DNA from: Anthracocystis setariae
Lineage: Eukaryota > Basidiomycota > Ustilaginomycetes > Ustilaginales > Ustilaginaceae
Direction of reading: 5' to 3'
NCBI GenBank assembly: GCA_928724745.1
Contig: CAKMXJ010000003.1
Span: 310,001-374,000 of the forward strand
Length of the DNA: 64,000 bases
The notes beneath the pieces were generated by a model. It had not been told where the DNA came from, ran no database searches, and worked only from the letters and a program-made list of their open reading frames with translations. The position numbers and the translations under genes were made by a program. Each line of letters opens with the position of its first letter. Position 1 is the stretch's first letter. Shown here piece after piece: positions 51,901 through 62,875 of this stretch.

Positions 51901-54900
51901 TCTCTCCGAGCGATGGTGTTCGGGTTGAGGAAGAAGACGTTGACCACATTGGCCAAGATCGAAGCGGGCACAAGAGAGCTGAAGTACAGCAGCCATTGGC
52001 TGGGTGTAACGTTAGACGGCTGACAAGCTGTGATGTCGATGAAGGCGTCAAACTGACGGTATGCAAATGTCTCGAGCGTTTGCAAGATGTAGAGGATGAG
52101 ACCCTCAAAGTCGATTGTATCCGCCTTTTGATTATGCATCACGTAGTACAGCACGGGTCTGCCCGAGCGTGACGTGGCTCCCTCGTAGAAGATGGAGCGA
52201 TAGCTCTCCTCGTCGATGTTGCGACCGGCGTGTCGACGTAAAAAGTCCTGAAAGTTGCCGGCATCGAAGCTGGGCTCCGGCAAATCCTCACCTTTGGGCT
52301 CTCCTGCCGCTACAAGAGCATCGCACAGATCGTCGTATACCTGCTTTCTGTCTGCGCCGCGCCGTTGCTGCGTGTCGCTGCTGTAGATTGCGCTACGGTC
52401 CGCGCCTGCATCTTCCGCTGTGGCCCGTTCTTCCAGACTCTTGCCGAGTTTGTCCACATTGTCGGACAGGAACTTGTGCAGCATCCTTTGGTCACGATCG
52501 TCAATGCCATACACATCCGGATGGATGCCGAGTCCGAGCGGCTGGTCAGCAGCGTAAGGTCGATCAGGATCCGTGCGTGCGTCGGAGACCTGATCAAGGA
52601 ATGCAGCTACTTTCCAGACATTGCTCTTCAGGAAGTCATTAAGACCCGTCATGAAAGGCTCCTTGTGGCTCGAGAAGAGGTTGTTACTGGCAAGTGTGAT
52701 GAGGATCTTGCTGATCAGTACCAGACCTCGACGAACGTCCTTGCTAGCGCCTGTGAGGTCGATGTCGATGATATTTGGCGAGACCACAGCAGGGCTGATG
52801 AAGCGAAGGAACACGAGACCTGCCACGCCTTGGTAGCGCGAAGCAGGGAAACGGGCATCCAATACGTTGCGAATGTGGCGACACAGCTCCCTCAAGACCG
52901 CCGGCACACGATGGGCAGAGGAGCAGATGGCATCGATGAAGGCCTGCGCAATCTCTTCGAGCGCGTTCTGGTTCTTCAGCGCGCTCCCGCCTGGCTGGAC
53001 GCGTGACGGGTCCATCTCGACAGAGAAGCCAGCAGGCTTGCGTGCCAGCTCGGTGATGGGCGGAGCCATGATCGAGCGTAGGAAGTCGTAGCCGTGCGTG
53101 CGTGCAAACGTCGACAACAGCGTTGTGCAGAACGAGTTGCTCCGGAACACCATCTCCTCTGTCTCGGTGCGCTGGATCTCCTCTTCAACAGCTGCCTTGA
53201 GGAAGCGGACGACACCTCCTTTGGCGTCAAAGATGCTTAGCAGCAATGTGCCCATAGGTTCGAGATCGCGAACAGGGCAAACGCGACCGATGGATAACGC
53301 CAGCTGCAGATCCTCCTGGCACACCAGATCTACCAGAGGATTCGACTTGCGTGCTCCACCCATGCGCTCAAGTTCGTCGAAAGCAGTACCTTGATTGAGA
53401 ACGTTGGTCATGATCTGCATGAAGGCAGTGCGAATGCGTAAATCATCGTGGTAGGCCAGCGGAAGCGAGTTGTGAAGACCGCTGTCAATGTTGGAGGCTA
53501 ACAAGTTTGAGAGCGCGACAATCGCCTGTTCTCGCAAGGCAGCATAGTCGCTTCTCACCTCCGTTCTCAGACTCTTGGTGCCTGCCAGCGACTTGGCATC
53601 GTTGGCAGCTCGAGCACGTGCCAGAGCTGCTGGTCCCGGGTTCCTCGTGCGGTTGAGAATCTTGATGAAGTAGCCGAAGTACATGGCAAAATGCCTCGTC
53701 TTGGCTCCCTCCACTTTGTCATCCAGCAAGAGAGCGTCGTCGGCGAGGAGCAAAGGAAGCTTATCCAGCAGAATGGAGATGCATTTGAGGCATGCCACGT
53801 CGAGATCGCGATGCAGTCGGTCCAGCGCATCCGGCACGGTTGCCTGGAACCCATCCTCAGATCCATCTGACGTCCAAGTGGTCAGCGCCTGGAAGAGGCG
53901 GTTGCGGACTCGAAGCTCGTGTGAGAAAGAAAAGGCCGACTTCTTGCGCATGAGAGCCTCACACATGTGACACATGGCCGTCTTGATGCGAAGGGCTTGC
54001 TCGTCACGCCCAAGCGAGTTGGCATACTCGACGAAGAGCACCATCAAGGATCCAATGTCGACCTTGGAGGTAGCTGACGAGGCCTTGGCGACGTCCAGGC
54101 GGTTGAGCACCATCGCAGCAACTCCAATGCTTTGCTCTACAAAGACGGTGTACATGTCTCTTGTTCTCGGGTAACCCGAGTTTTTGTCGAAGAAGTCACT
54201 GAGCACGGCATGGATCTGGCGGAAGAGGATGCCGATCAGTCGAGGAGCCAGATCAACCCCAAGCGTTTCCTTGGCCTTCTCCCTGACCCACAGCGAGTCC
54301 GACACGAGCAGATCGACCATCTGCTGGATGAATCGCTCGACCAGCGCCGCTGGTTGCTTGTTGGGTTCCGAGAATTGAGGCAATACTTCGGCGATCATCG
54401 GCTCAATCTCCTCACTTATCTGGTCGGATGCCGAGAAGCAAGCGCCGCCAATAGCACAAAGGAAGCCGGCGTAATTGTGCCATTGTGCCGCTTTATCCTG
54501 AGCGGTCAGGGTGTCTTCGGCGATGGGCCGCGCCACCAGCTCGGTGAGGTCCGCCCAGCGCGAGTATGCCTCCTTCCAGGCCAACCAGCTTGCCGCTGAG
54601 GGCATTTCAATGCCACGCAACAAGGATCTGATGCGTTTCTGCTGAGCAATACGTCCCGTGTGCAGGAAGCTGGGGTCGGCCAAGTCGCTGTACAGCTTCA
54701 TCCACTCCTTGGAAAGCGGTTCGTAGTAGTCGTGAGAGGCAATAGTAAGCTGGGCGTGGCCACTAGCACACTGCATGGCGTGAGAGCACACTTCAGTATC
54801 GCTAGAACACATCATAAGGAGCGTGGCCAACTGCACCCAGAAATACTCGAGTCTGCGCTCTTGAGTCGGTGGATAGTAAGGCGCCGCCGTGGTGCTGGCC

Positions 54901-57900
54901 CAATCTCGCTCCTGACTGATGAAGAAGCCCCTGCGTTGCTGTGAACGACGGATCAGCTCGAGAAAGTGATGCTGCATTTCGGATGAGTCGGCGGACAGCA
55001 GTTGCTCCGTGAGGATGGTGAAGAAGAAGGGAAGACACAACAGACCAAGGTGGCGTTGCTGTTCGCAAAACTCTGCCAGCTTGGGATTATGCAGACCCGA
55101 GAGGTACACGCGCGATAGCAGTGCTGCGCACAGTTTGCGGAAGGATGCAAACTCGGGCGGCGTAGCAAAGACCGAACAGACCGCGATGGAAAACCCGAGG
55201 AAGTTGCCGACGGGCGCAACACTGCGAAAGATCCTTTCTCTGTCAAACTTCCTCGCACTTCCTGTCAGCGACTGCAAGCTTGTGGAATTGTCCATGTCGA
55301 AACCAGAAGCGAGCGCAGACACATCGAGCGTCCAGAGCTGGATGATGGATTGCAGCAATTGGAAACGGCCGAGCTCTTCGAGACTTGCAGCTGCCTTGGC
55401 CGCGGAAACAGACAAGGAGGCGACGCGAAATTGATGGGCGGACGCCGAGCGGGCAGCCGCCCGTTTGCGATTCGACTCACGGTTGTCGAAGCGTGGCAGA
55501 CGGACTGCCATCTCTCGGAAGATAGCACGAAGCTGTTCCGAGATGTGGGGATAGAGCAGTGAAACGTCGGGCGCCCACGGCAGGCGGTGACGCTCGCTGG
55601 CCAGTAGCACGCACGCCTTGACGAGCGCGGTTTTGAAGTGGATTGGACTTGCGTCCGACATACAGATGGGCACAAGCTCACGGATGGTGCGCTGGGGATC
55701 TAGTCGGAAGAGGGCGGCGAAGAAATCGGTCATGAGCATGAGCTCGATGGGCTTGTTGCCGCTGGCGAGCGGTCGCTTGGGATCGAACAGGCGCTCCTTG
55801 ATCTCGGCTTCGAGGTCATGGACGATGAGGCGGAGACCATTTTCTGATCGTGGCACCGAGGCTGCCGCCTTGAAGAGATCTACGCAGCAAAGCGTGGCGA
55901 CATCGATGAGCGCAGAGTTACGCGGTGATTTGCGCAGTCCGTCAATAAAGGACAACTTTTTGGCAAGACTTCCACTAGCCTTGCGGTTCTCGCCAACAGC
56001 AGCCTTGCCGACCATGTCCGGGCACAAGATGAGCAACGTGGTCAGCATGGGCCAAAAAGCGATCTTGCGTTTGGTGGTGTCTGCAAGAGAGTAGACCTGG
56101 TCAAAGATGACATCGGGACTGCCCTCAAATCGTCGATTGGAGGTGGCCAGGTTCGCAAATTCCGAAGGATGGTACTGGATCCACGACCAGATGGCGCGCC
56201 TAAGCACAAGAGCGATGGTGTACTGAGCACTGCGTTTGAGCTGTGGGAACGAGGTGCTGACTTCTTGGAGCATACTGGCAAGACGAGCACGCTGGAAGTT
56301 GGAACATTCGAGCAACCGCAATTCGAAAGAGCTGGGCGCCTCTTCGATGGTGGAACTGAGGTAGTAGAGACGGTTGCGTAGTCGAGCGCTGACGACGACC
56401 CAGTTGCTGGAGCTGAGATAGAAGACCACCTGGCTGGCGAGATTGTAAATGCGGGTCTGCAGATGATTGGGCACGTCAAAGCCTTCGACGTCCTGGCTGA
56501 AGGCTCTGGTGGACCAGGAGGAGGCAGTGAATCTCGGGGCGGAATTGACTTCGACTACGTTTGCGTCTCTGTGATTGTTACTGTCTTGCGAGTTGACGGC
56601 TGCGGTGACAGCGTCGGCGGCGGTCGGACGTTCGAGACGGTCTGTGTTGGGTGGCGGTTGAAACGGTGAGCCAGAAGGAGGAAAGCTAGGATATAAAATG
56701 AACAGACTTGTCGAGGAAGCCAGACAGAGGGAGCTTGGCATGAAGACTTCTGGGTACTTGTCGCCGGTGGTTTCGTCGCGGGAGTCGGCGTCGTCCTTTG
56801 CGAGCCTAGACGAGGCGGCGGCGTTTTTTGAGCTAGAAAAGCCGGCGGCAGTATCACGCAAGCTGAGATCGCGTAATGATCGCTCGGAAGGCGCGGAGCG
56901 GCCCGAGAGGGTGTGGCCAGCGGAAGGATCCTTGCTAGACGAGGACCGAGTCTCACCTTCGTGCGTCGAGGAGAAGTTGGGATCCTCGCGGACAACAGTC
57001 TTCCTGATGAGCGCAGTCATGGCACTCAGCACCTGCTTGGCTTGCGTGTCGTCCATGGCGGGAGGATCGGACCATGCGACGATGGAGGTGGCGACCGGTT
57101 TGGTTAGATCGTCTAGGCCATCGCGGTCGACAGGAGCTGGAGGCGAGCTCAAATCGAGGCGCGGGTTATCGAAATGTCCTGCAGATACGCGCCAGTGATG
57201 GTTGAGACATGAAACGAGCACCTTGAGGATGAAGAGCTGCGAGTGAAGCATACCGATGCTGGCTTGCTGTTCGAGACGCTGTGGATGTGCCTGTTTGGCA
57301 AGGAGTTCCATAGCTGCAAGCAGCTCCTTGACTACGGCACCGAGCTGGAAGCAGCTGAGATTGATGAGATTGATGACACTGGATCGGACCAAATCATCTT
57401 CTTCCACCAGCTGGAGCCGCAGGCCGGAATTACAAGGCAGCTGCGATGGCGTCGGGGAAAGAGTCGTGGAGAGCACAGGGAGGCAGACAAGTGTCAGCGC
57501 GGCTGCGATCCATCTGTGTGATCTGCAATCGATCGACTTACCTTATTGACGAGCCTCTGAACTATGCTGGCAATCAAGATCTGGCTGGAGGCATTGGTAG
57601 AGACGGGCTGCGATGATGGAGGTTCAGAATCGCTCGCCATGTTAGGGCTGCTATGCAATATGTTGGTGGTCGAAAAGGAAGGCGTGAGCCCACTGTCGTT
57701 CGACTCCTGTCGAAAGCCAGAAGAACTGCCAATTGAATGATTGGCTGCATGATGGCGATGCTGCTGCTGCGGCGGCAGCTGATATGGTTGATACGACTGT
57801 TGAGAGAGTCGGCCGGAGAGGTGGTGGGGAGAGGGAGAGGAAGAGTACGGTTCTCCATTGATGAGACCGAGGCCGTGACGACGAGAATCACTTGTGGGCG

Positions 57901-58057
57901 AAGAAGCGGCGGCGGCGGCAGCGGCGGCAGCTGTAGACGAGGCTTGTATGGCAGCAGAAGCGATCGGGCTGCCAGCTTGGGTATTTGCATGGATGCTCGT
58001 AGACCCGTTACCGCTGCCACCGGGTCCCACCGGAAGCGAACCGCCGTTATTATTCAT
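48993..58057 (-). CDS. IRA1: Neurofibromin/IRA-type Ras GTPase-activating protein
   Basis: Two exons: 58057-57542 and 57440-48993, with a 101-nt intron (GTAAGT at 57541, CATCGCAG acceptor ending at 57441). The protein is about 2987 residues. Exon 1 is low-complexity (Ala, Gln and His runs) and ends IVQRLVNK, joining to LPCNSGLRLQL in phase 0. The GAP core spans about residues 1580-1850. FRSNSFC near 1605 supplies the arginine finger. FLRFISPAVVSPNIIDIDL near 1722 is the hallmark FLR motif. A Sec14/CRAL-TRIO part follows (DTIDFEGLILYILQTLETFA near 1950), then a PH-like segment and a long helical C-terminus. It turns off Ras by speeding GTP hydrolysis, which in smuts would restrain cAMP and MAPK signalling in dimorphism and mating. 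The 8.4-kb second exon is uninterrupted. The size lies between human NF1 and yeast Ira2. Confidence 0.93.
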
Positions 58058-59302
58058 CGGCGGAAAGTGTCGAAAGCGAATAGGTCGACTCTGTTCGGGC
58101 TAGACAGAAAGGTAGGTATGCATAGAGGGTTGACGAGGGTCGAGAGTGGTGGAGAAGATTGGCTGTGATCTCAGTGGTGTGTGCGAACAGAGCGTAGACG
58201 AGAGCATTCGAGAGGAGGGAAGCTGGTGGTCTCGTCGGGCAAAGGGACGTGATGCGATAGATGCGACAAAGGAGTATTGATCAAGGAATCGCCCGTTCTG
58301 AATAGAGAGTGGATTGGAGATGTCCAAGAGCGAGTGTAGCCAAGAGAAGAGAGGTGGATCCGTAGGGCTTCGGTTGCAAACCAGCCTAGTGCACGGCGAT
58401 TGAAGTGAGTTGAATGTCGAGTCGAAGACGACGAATGAGTCGGAGCTCGCCTCGATGTCGAAAGGGTAAGAGAAGAGGAGCGGGCGCAGCAGGGGGCCGA
58501 AAGGAGCCAGGATGGATGAGGATGTCGATAGACGTTGCAAGATGAGGAGGAGAAGCGACAAAAAGCATTTTACAGTACAATCTGTGAATCGATTGTGATT
58601 CTTTGGACCCCAACTCTTGGCAGTTGCCGAATCGCTAAACGGATGAGTAGGTGCGTGCGTGCGTGCGTGCGCTGTGTGCGTGCGCTGTGTGCGCTACGTA
58701 CGTGTGTTTGTGTGTGCAATTTTGGGTTGCGTGTGTGTGTGTGTGTGCCGCGCTCTTGGGGGCTCGGCTTCTTCGGCGGTGTACCGTTATCGCGGAAGCA
58801 CCCGCTGTCGGCCAATCCGATTCTGAGTTGCGAGTTGCGACCCTGAACAGCACACAGCGAAGCACGGACCGCTCAAACGAAAACATTGCCACGCAAAGCA
58901 AATCCAACTCACGCTCAGCTGTACCATACAATAATCCAGTCCAGCAATATTAATAATTTAAGACGCGAAAGTCGGCTTGTGGAGAAAGCAGAAAGCAACA
59001 AACGCTCCAACTTTACTCTCTGCATTTGCAACTTCAACACTGCTCTGTATCTTGAAAGTAGTTTGGGTTCAGGCTCTCTCCACCCTCTTCATTCATTATT
59101 CTTTCTGATATATCACCGTCGCTTCTCGGCATCACACCGACACACACACACACACAACCTCACGCTCCGATTACAGCTTGGGCTTCAATCGCGATGGAAT
59201 GAATGCCACCAAGCTCGTGGTGACACCACACCTGGTTTCTTCATTTTAAAATCGGAGCCAACGCTCGTTCTTCATTCAGCCCGCATTTCAGCATAGTACA
59301 TT
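58058..59302. other. Divergent promoter interval, Ras-GAP and transporter genes
   Basis: 1.25 kb between divergent starts. No coding sequence is supported. It contains an alternating purine-pyrimidine tract (58651-58748) and a CA run near 59139-59155. Confidence 0.6.
58651..58748. repeat. GTGC/GT microsatellite tract
   Basis: About 100 bases dominated by (GTGC)n then (GT)n, with short interruptions. Alternating purine-pyrimidine DNA of this kind can adopt Z-form and is prone to length change. Confidence 0.85.
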
Positions 59303-61267
59303 ATGGTTGGTACCTCGGCCACGTCCCGAAGCTCTACGTATCCAGGCCACTATCTGGTCGGTCAGGCTCGAATACACGCTGCTGCACCACTGCAGCTTCC
59401 TCTTCTGTCGTTCGGTGTGCTCGGTGCTCAGACAGTATGGTCGATGGATATGGCCTTTGCGCCTCCGTATCTTCTTGATCTTGGCCTCTCGAAATCCTCC
59501 ATGGCAGCTGTTTTCGTCGCTGGTCCGCTCTCAGGTCTGATCGTGCAACCACTCATCGGCTCGCTCGCGGACAACAGCACATCCAAGTATGGCCGTCGTC
59601 GTCCATTTCTGGCAGCGTCAACAATCATCTGTGCCATCAGTATCCTTCTGCTCGGCTTTGCACGCGAAGTGGCAGCCTGGTTCACTACGTCGGGTTCCAA
59701 GCCGCATCAAAATCTGTCTATCCTGATCGGCATCCTCTCTGTATATCTCGTCGACTTTTCCGTCAATGCCGTCACTGCACTTGATCGTGCACTTCTGGTC
59801 GACGTCGCCTCAACAGAGGAGCAGGCCGAAGCCAACGCATGGGCTGCTCGACTGTGCGGTGTCGGGGCTGTGCTCAGCTTTCTTATCGGCAATCTCGACC
59901 TTCCGAGCATCGCTCCCACCTTGATCGGCACAACGCAGATACAGATCATCTCGGTGCTGGTTAGCTTTATCTTGGTCGCGACGCATGCCCTTGTGCTTTA
60001 CCGCGTTGAAGAGCAGGTGCTCGTTGTTTCACGCAACCGCAGCTCGCTACCTCCAAGCCAAAGAAAGGGACTCGGATTGACGACTTTGGTCGTTGACCTC
60101 TATACCCAAGCGCGAATCTTGCCTCAACCCATCATCGAGATCTTCAAGGTCCAGTTCTTTTCACAAATGGGCTGGTTCCCGGTGCTCTTCTACAGTACTG
60201 TCTGGGTGGGCGAGATCTACAAGGCAGATGTGCGTCTCAGTGGAGGGAAGCAGAGCGACCATGAACTCTTCGAGCAGGCCACACGAGCTGGCAGCCGCGC
60301 AATGTTCTGGCATGCCGTGCTCTCTTTGATCACCTCGATCATCCTGCCCATAGTGGTTTCCAATCCAGTGCACGAAACGAGGGTGCATCCGACTTGGTTC
60401 GCCAACTCAGCGCTGGTTGGCAAGCTGCGAAGCATGCGAGATAGATGGCCCGAGCTTCCGTTCTGGTGGCCGTTCTCTTGCTTCATTTTCTTTGTAGCAA
60501 TGATGGGAACATGGCTGGTTGGGCTCACTCAAAGCGTCTTCTTGGCCACCTTCACTGTAGCTTCCGTTGGGTTTTGCTTTGCAGTGTCGAACTGGGTGCC
60601 TCACAGCCTACTAGGGATTCTGATTCAGACACAGCAGCCGCTGGAAGGCCCCGATCCGAGAAGCAGCATCAGCGGCGGAGCTAGTCGCCACGCATCTTTG
60701 GCTCGAACATCGGACGAAGTGACCATGTCGTTGTTAGGCGACTCCGTGCACGAGGCCCAAAGCCAACGGGGCTTGATGAGTCGGACATCTTCCTACGACG
60801 CCGCGCTCTCTGATAAGCATTCGAGACCAGGCACGAGCCACAGCGTAAAAACGCAGTCACGTATTCATGGTGATCCAGCCTCGGATGACGAAGACGATCT
60901 CGAGGCCACTCTCTCCTTTGCTCCGGCTCATCGTTGCGATGCGAGTGAACAAGAGCAAGACGTGGAGATAGGCGATGATGAGCCGCCGAGCTCGGCAAGT
61001 GGAACCTCGACCCATGCAGGAACCGTATTGGGACTTCATAATGTTGCTGTGGTGATTCCGCAGTTTATTGTGACCGCCTTCTCTTCGATCATCTTTGCCA
61101 TCATGGAACCCAGCGACAAGGACAAGAACGACAGAGCAGAAGATGCAGGCAAGAGTAGCGACGCCTTAGGACTCATCTTCCGATTAGGCGGCTGCTGCGC
61201 TTTGGTAGCGGGGATCTTGGCCATCCGGCTTGTACGCAGATATGGTGGCGAACTCCGAGGCCAGTGA
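59303..61267 (+). CDS. GPH/SLC45-type sugar transporter (SUT-like)
   Basis: 654 residues in a single exon, ATG at 59303. The family marker is the first cytoplasmic loop: GPLSGLIVQPLIGSLADNST followed by SKYGRRRPF, the R-x-G-R-R motif of plant SUT and SLC45 proteins. Span 1 carries SFGVLGAQTVWSMDMAFAPP and a later segment DRALLVDV. About twelve membrane spans can be placed. A long hydrophilic loop (about residues 450-580) full of Ser, Asp and Glu separates the last spans from the rest; the final span is LGLIFRLGGCCALVAGILAI. The likely activity is proton-coupled uptake of sucrose, maltose or another glycoside at the plasma or vacuolar membrane, as for S. pombe Sut1. Substrate cannot be read from sequence. 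It is not of the classical MFS sugar-porter family. Confidence 0.85.
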   Translation: MVGTSATSRSSTYPGHYLVGQARIHAAAPLQLPLLSFGVLGAQTVWSMDMAFAPPYLLDLGLSKSSMAAVFVAGPLSGLIVQPLIGSLADNSTSKYGRRRPFLAASTIICAISILLLGFAREVAAWFTTSGSKPHQNLSILIGILSVYLVDFSVNAVTALDRALLVDVASTEEQAEANAWAARLCGVGAVLSFLIGNLDLPSIAPTLIGTTQIQIISVLVSFILVATHALVLYRVEEQVLVVSRNRSSLPPSQRKGLGLTTLVVDLYTQARILPQPIIEIFKVQFFSQMGWFPVLFYSTVWVGEIYKADVRLSGGKQSDHELFEQATRAGSRAMFWHAVLSLITSIILPIVVSNPVHETRVHPTWFANSALVGKLRSMRDRWPELPFWWPFSCFIFFVAMMGTWLVGLTQSVFLATFTVASVGFCFAVSNWVPHSLLGILIQTQQPLEGPDPRSSISGGASRHASLARTSDEVTMSLLGDSVHEAQSQRGLMSRTSSYDAALSDKHSRPGTSHSVKTQSRIHGDPASDDEDDLEATLSFAPAHRCDASEQEQDVEIGDDEPPSSASGTSTHAGTVLGLHNVAVVIPQFIVTAFSSIIFAIMEPSDKDKNDRAEDAGKSSDALGLIFRLGGCCALVAGILAIRLVRRYGGELRGQ

Positions 61268-62152
61268 GTCAAGGTTCCCAGCCTGCCAAAAATCCTTGGG
61301 CTTTGTGGCTTGGGAAAACGTGATTTTCTTATGGCGTCTCGGCGCAATACAGGATTGGATGGATTCACAGCTGTGTTTGTAGCGTGTCTTGTCTGCTGGT
61401 CGAGCTCGAAAGTCTCCTTTGTTCAGGCAAGAATTCGAGGCTGAAACCAGGTCCGGGGTTGAGAAGGGCGTGGTTGGAGAATGCTCTTGATGTGTGGGTT
61501 GCGCAAGCAGAACAATGGAACATCAGCTTTTGCCGTAGCTTGCCAGGGTCGGTCTTATTCCCATGCCGATGAGATGGAGTCCAACAAGTTGTGCTTGGGC
61601 CACGGCAACGAAGCCAACACAAATCCTACGGGTGGGGTCAACTCATCAACGGTCATATCAAGTCGTTGACTGTGGGCTGAGACGCGATTTGAGACTAAAA
61701 GTGTAGCCTAGAGCGTGTTTGGTTTTGGTGTTTGCTAAGCCTTTTTTTTAATCGAGTTCCGTTTTCCGTGCTTGAGGCAACACGTCCGTCCATGTTCTTG
61801 GTCTGGGTGGAGCAAACAGGTTCTCACCATCAGACACTTGCTTCTTCTCGCATCGATTCTGCACGTTCAAAGATCTGTCCGGCAAGCACAAAGGACAACA
61901 GAAGGCTACGAAGAGGTCAGAGTGTACCGCAACAGTTTCAACCAACGATTCAAAGCTCTCGGGTCACCGACACCACCGCTCGAAACGCAAGACGAGTAGT
62001 TAGCGCTTGCATCAGCTTGTACGCTCATTCCACTTTTGACGGCGCAACATCCGAAGCATAGCAGACGAGCGATCAGTTCGAATCATCTGTAAAACCAGCA
62101 ACTCAAATCGATCTCGTGACGACCTCTTCATACACCACATCCATAGACAGCC
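61268..62152. other. Intergenic, SmF promoter side
   Basis: 885 bases without a supported gene. Short ORFs on both strands only. Confidence 0.5.
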
Positions 62153-62510
62153 ATGTCGAGTGTAAGTCTCCTCTCACCTACATTCAGCCATTCAGACTTT
62201 GATACTGACCCTCCTCTCACTCTTTCCACCTCTCGCACTTCATTGAACGGCCCTCTTGGTGTAACAGTTCCAGCCGGTCAACCCAAAACCATTCCTTCAA
62301 CAGCAAACGGGCAAGCCAGTTCTAGTTCGCTTGAAATGGGGCATGGAATACAAGGGTTTCCTCGTCAGCACCGACAGTTACATGAACCTACAACTCGCCA
62401 ACACGGAAGAATTTCAAGACGGAAAGTCTAACGGTATGCTAGGAGAAGTCTTTATTCGTTGCAACAATGTTTTGTATCTTCGCGAATTGGCAGACGAATC
62501 TTCAGCATGA
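62153..62510 (+). CDS. SMX3: Small nuclear ribonucleoprotein F (SmF)
   Basis: Exon 1 is nine bases (ATGTCGAGT, 62153-62161). A 106-nt intron follows (GTAAGT at 62162, acceptor GTGTAACAG ending at 62267), then exon 2 at 62268-62510. The product is 83 residues: after MSS come [20 protein letters not shown], then [20 protein letters not shown] (Sm1 motif) and [12 protein letters not shown] (Sm2 motif with the RCNN RNA-binding signature). This is a full-length SmF, part of the seven-membered Sm ring on U1, U2, U4 and U5 snRNAs. Because the start exon is tiny and the real frame lacks an upstream ATG, the gene is almost invisible to ORF scanning. It converges with CCT1. Confidence 0.95.
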
Positions 62511-62875
62511 ATGAATCCAACTTCGAGATCGCTCAACCCTTGTATCAGAGTAGTATTCGCATGTGGAATGTCAGAGTCAGAGTCTGTACCGCACATTTGT
62601 CGTTTGTCGTGGGACGCATCGAAAGCTGTCGAGCTCGTGAGCTTTGCCCCACATTCCCGAAAAGCTCAGGCTGGAAGCAAACTGCCCCCAAACACACAAG
62701 AAAAAAAAAAAGAGAAAACGCCTTCACGCACACAACAACGCATCGACACTCATCTCGACTGCTCAACCCCCAGCTTTTTAAGACACGCACGTGCAGTCAA
62801 GTATGGCAAAGGGTAAACGAATTCCTCACTCAACACCATTTCGTACATATGCCCGCGAACCCTCGCAAATGTGCT
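62511..62875. other. Intergenic between convergent SmF and CCT1
   Basis: 365 bases of 3' flanks. A run of A with one G near 62701-62718 is the only feature. Confidence 0.55.
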
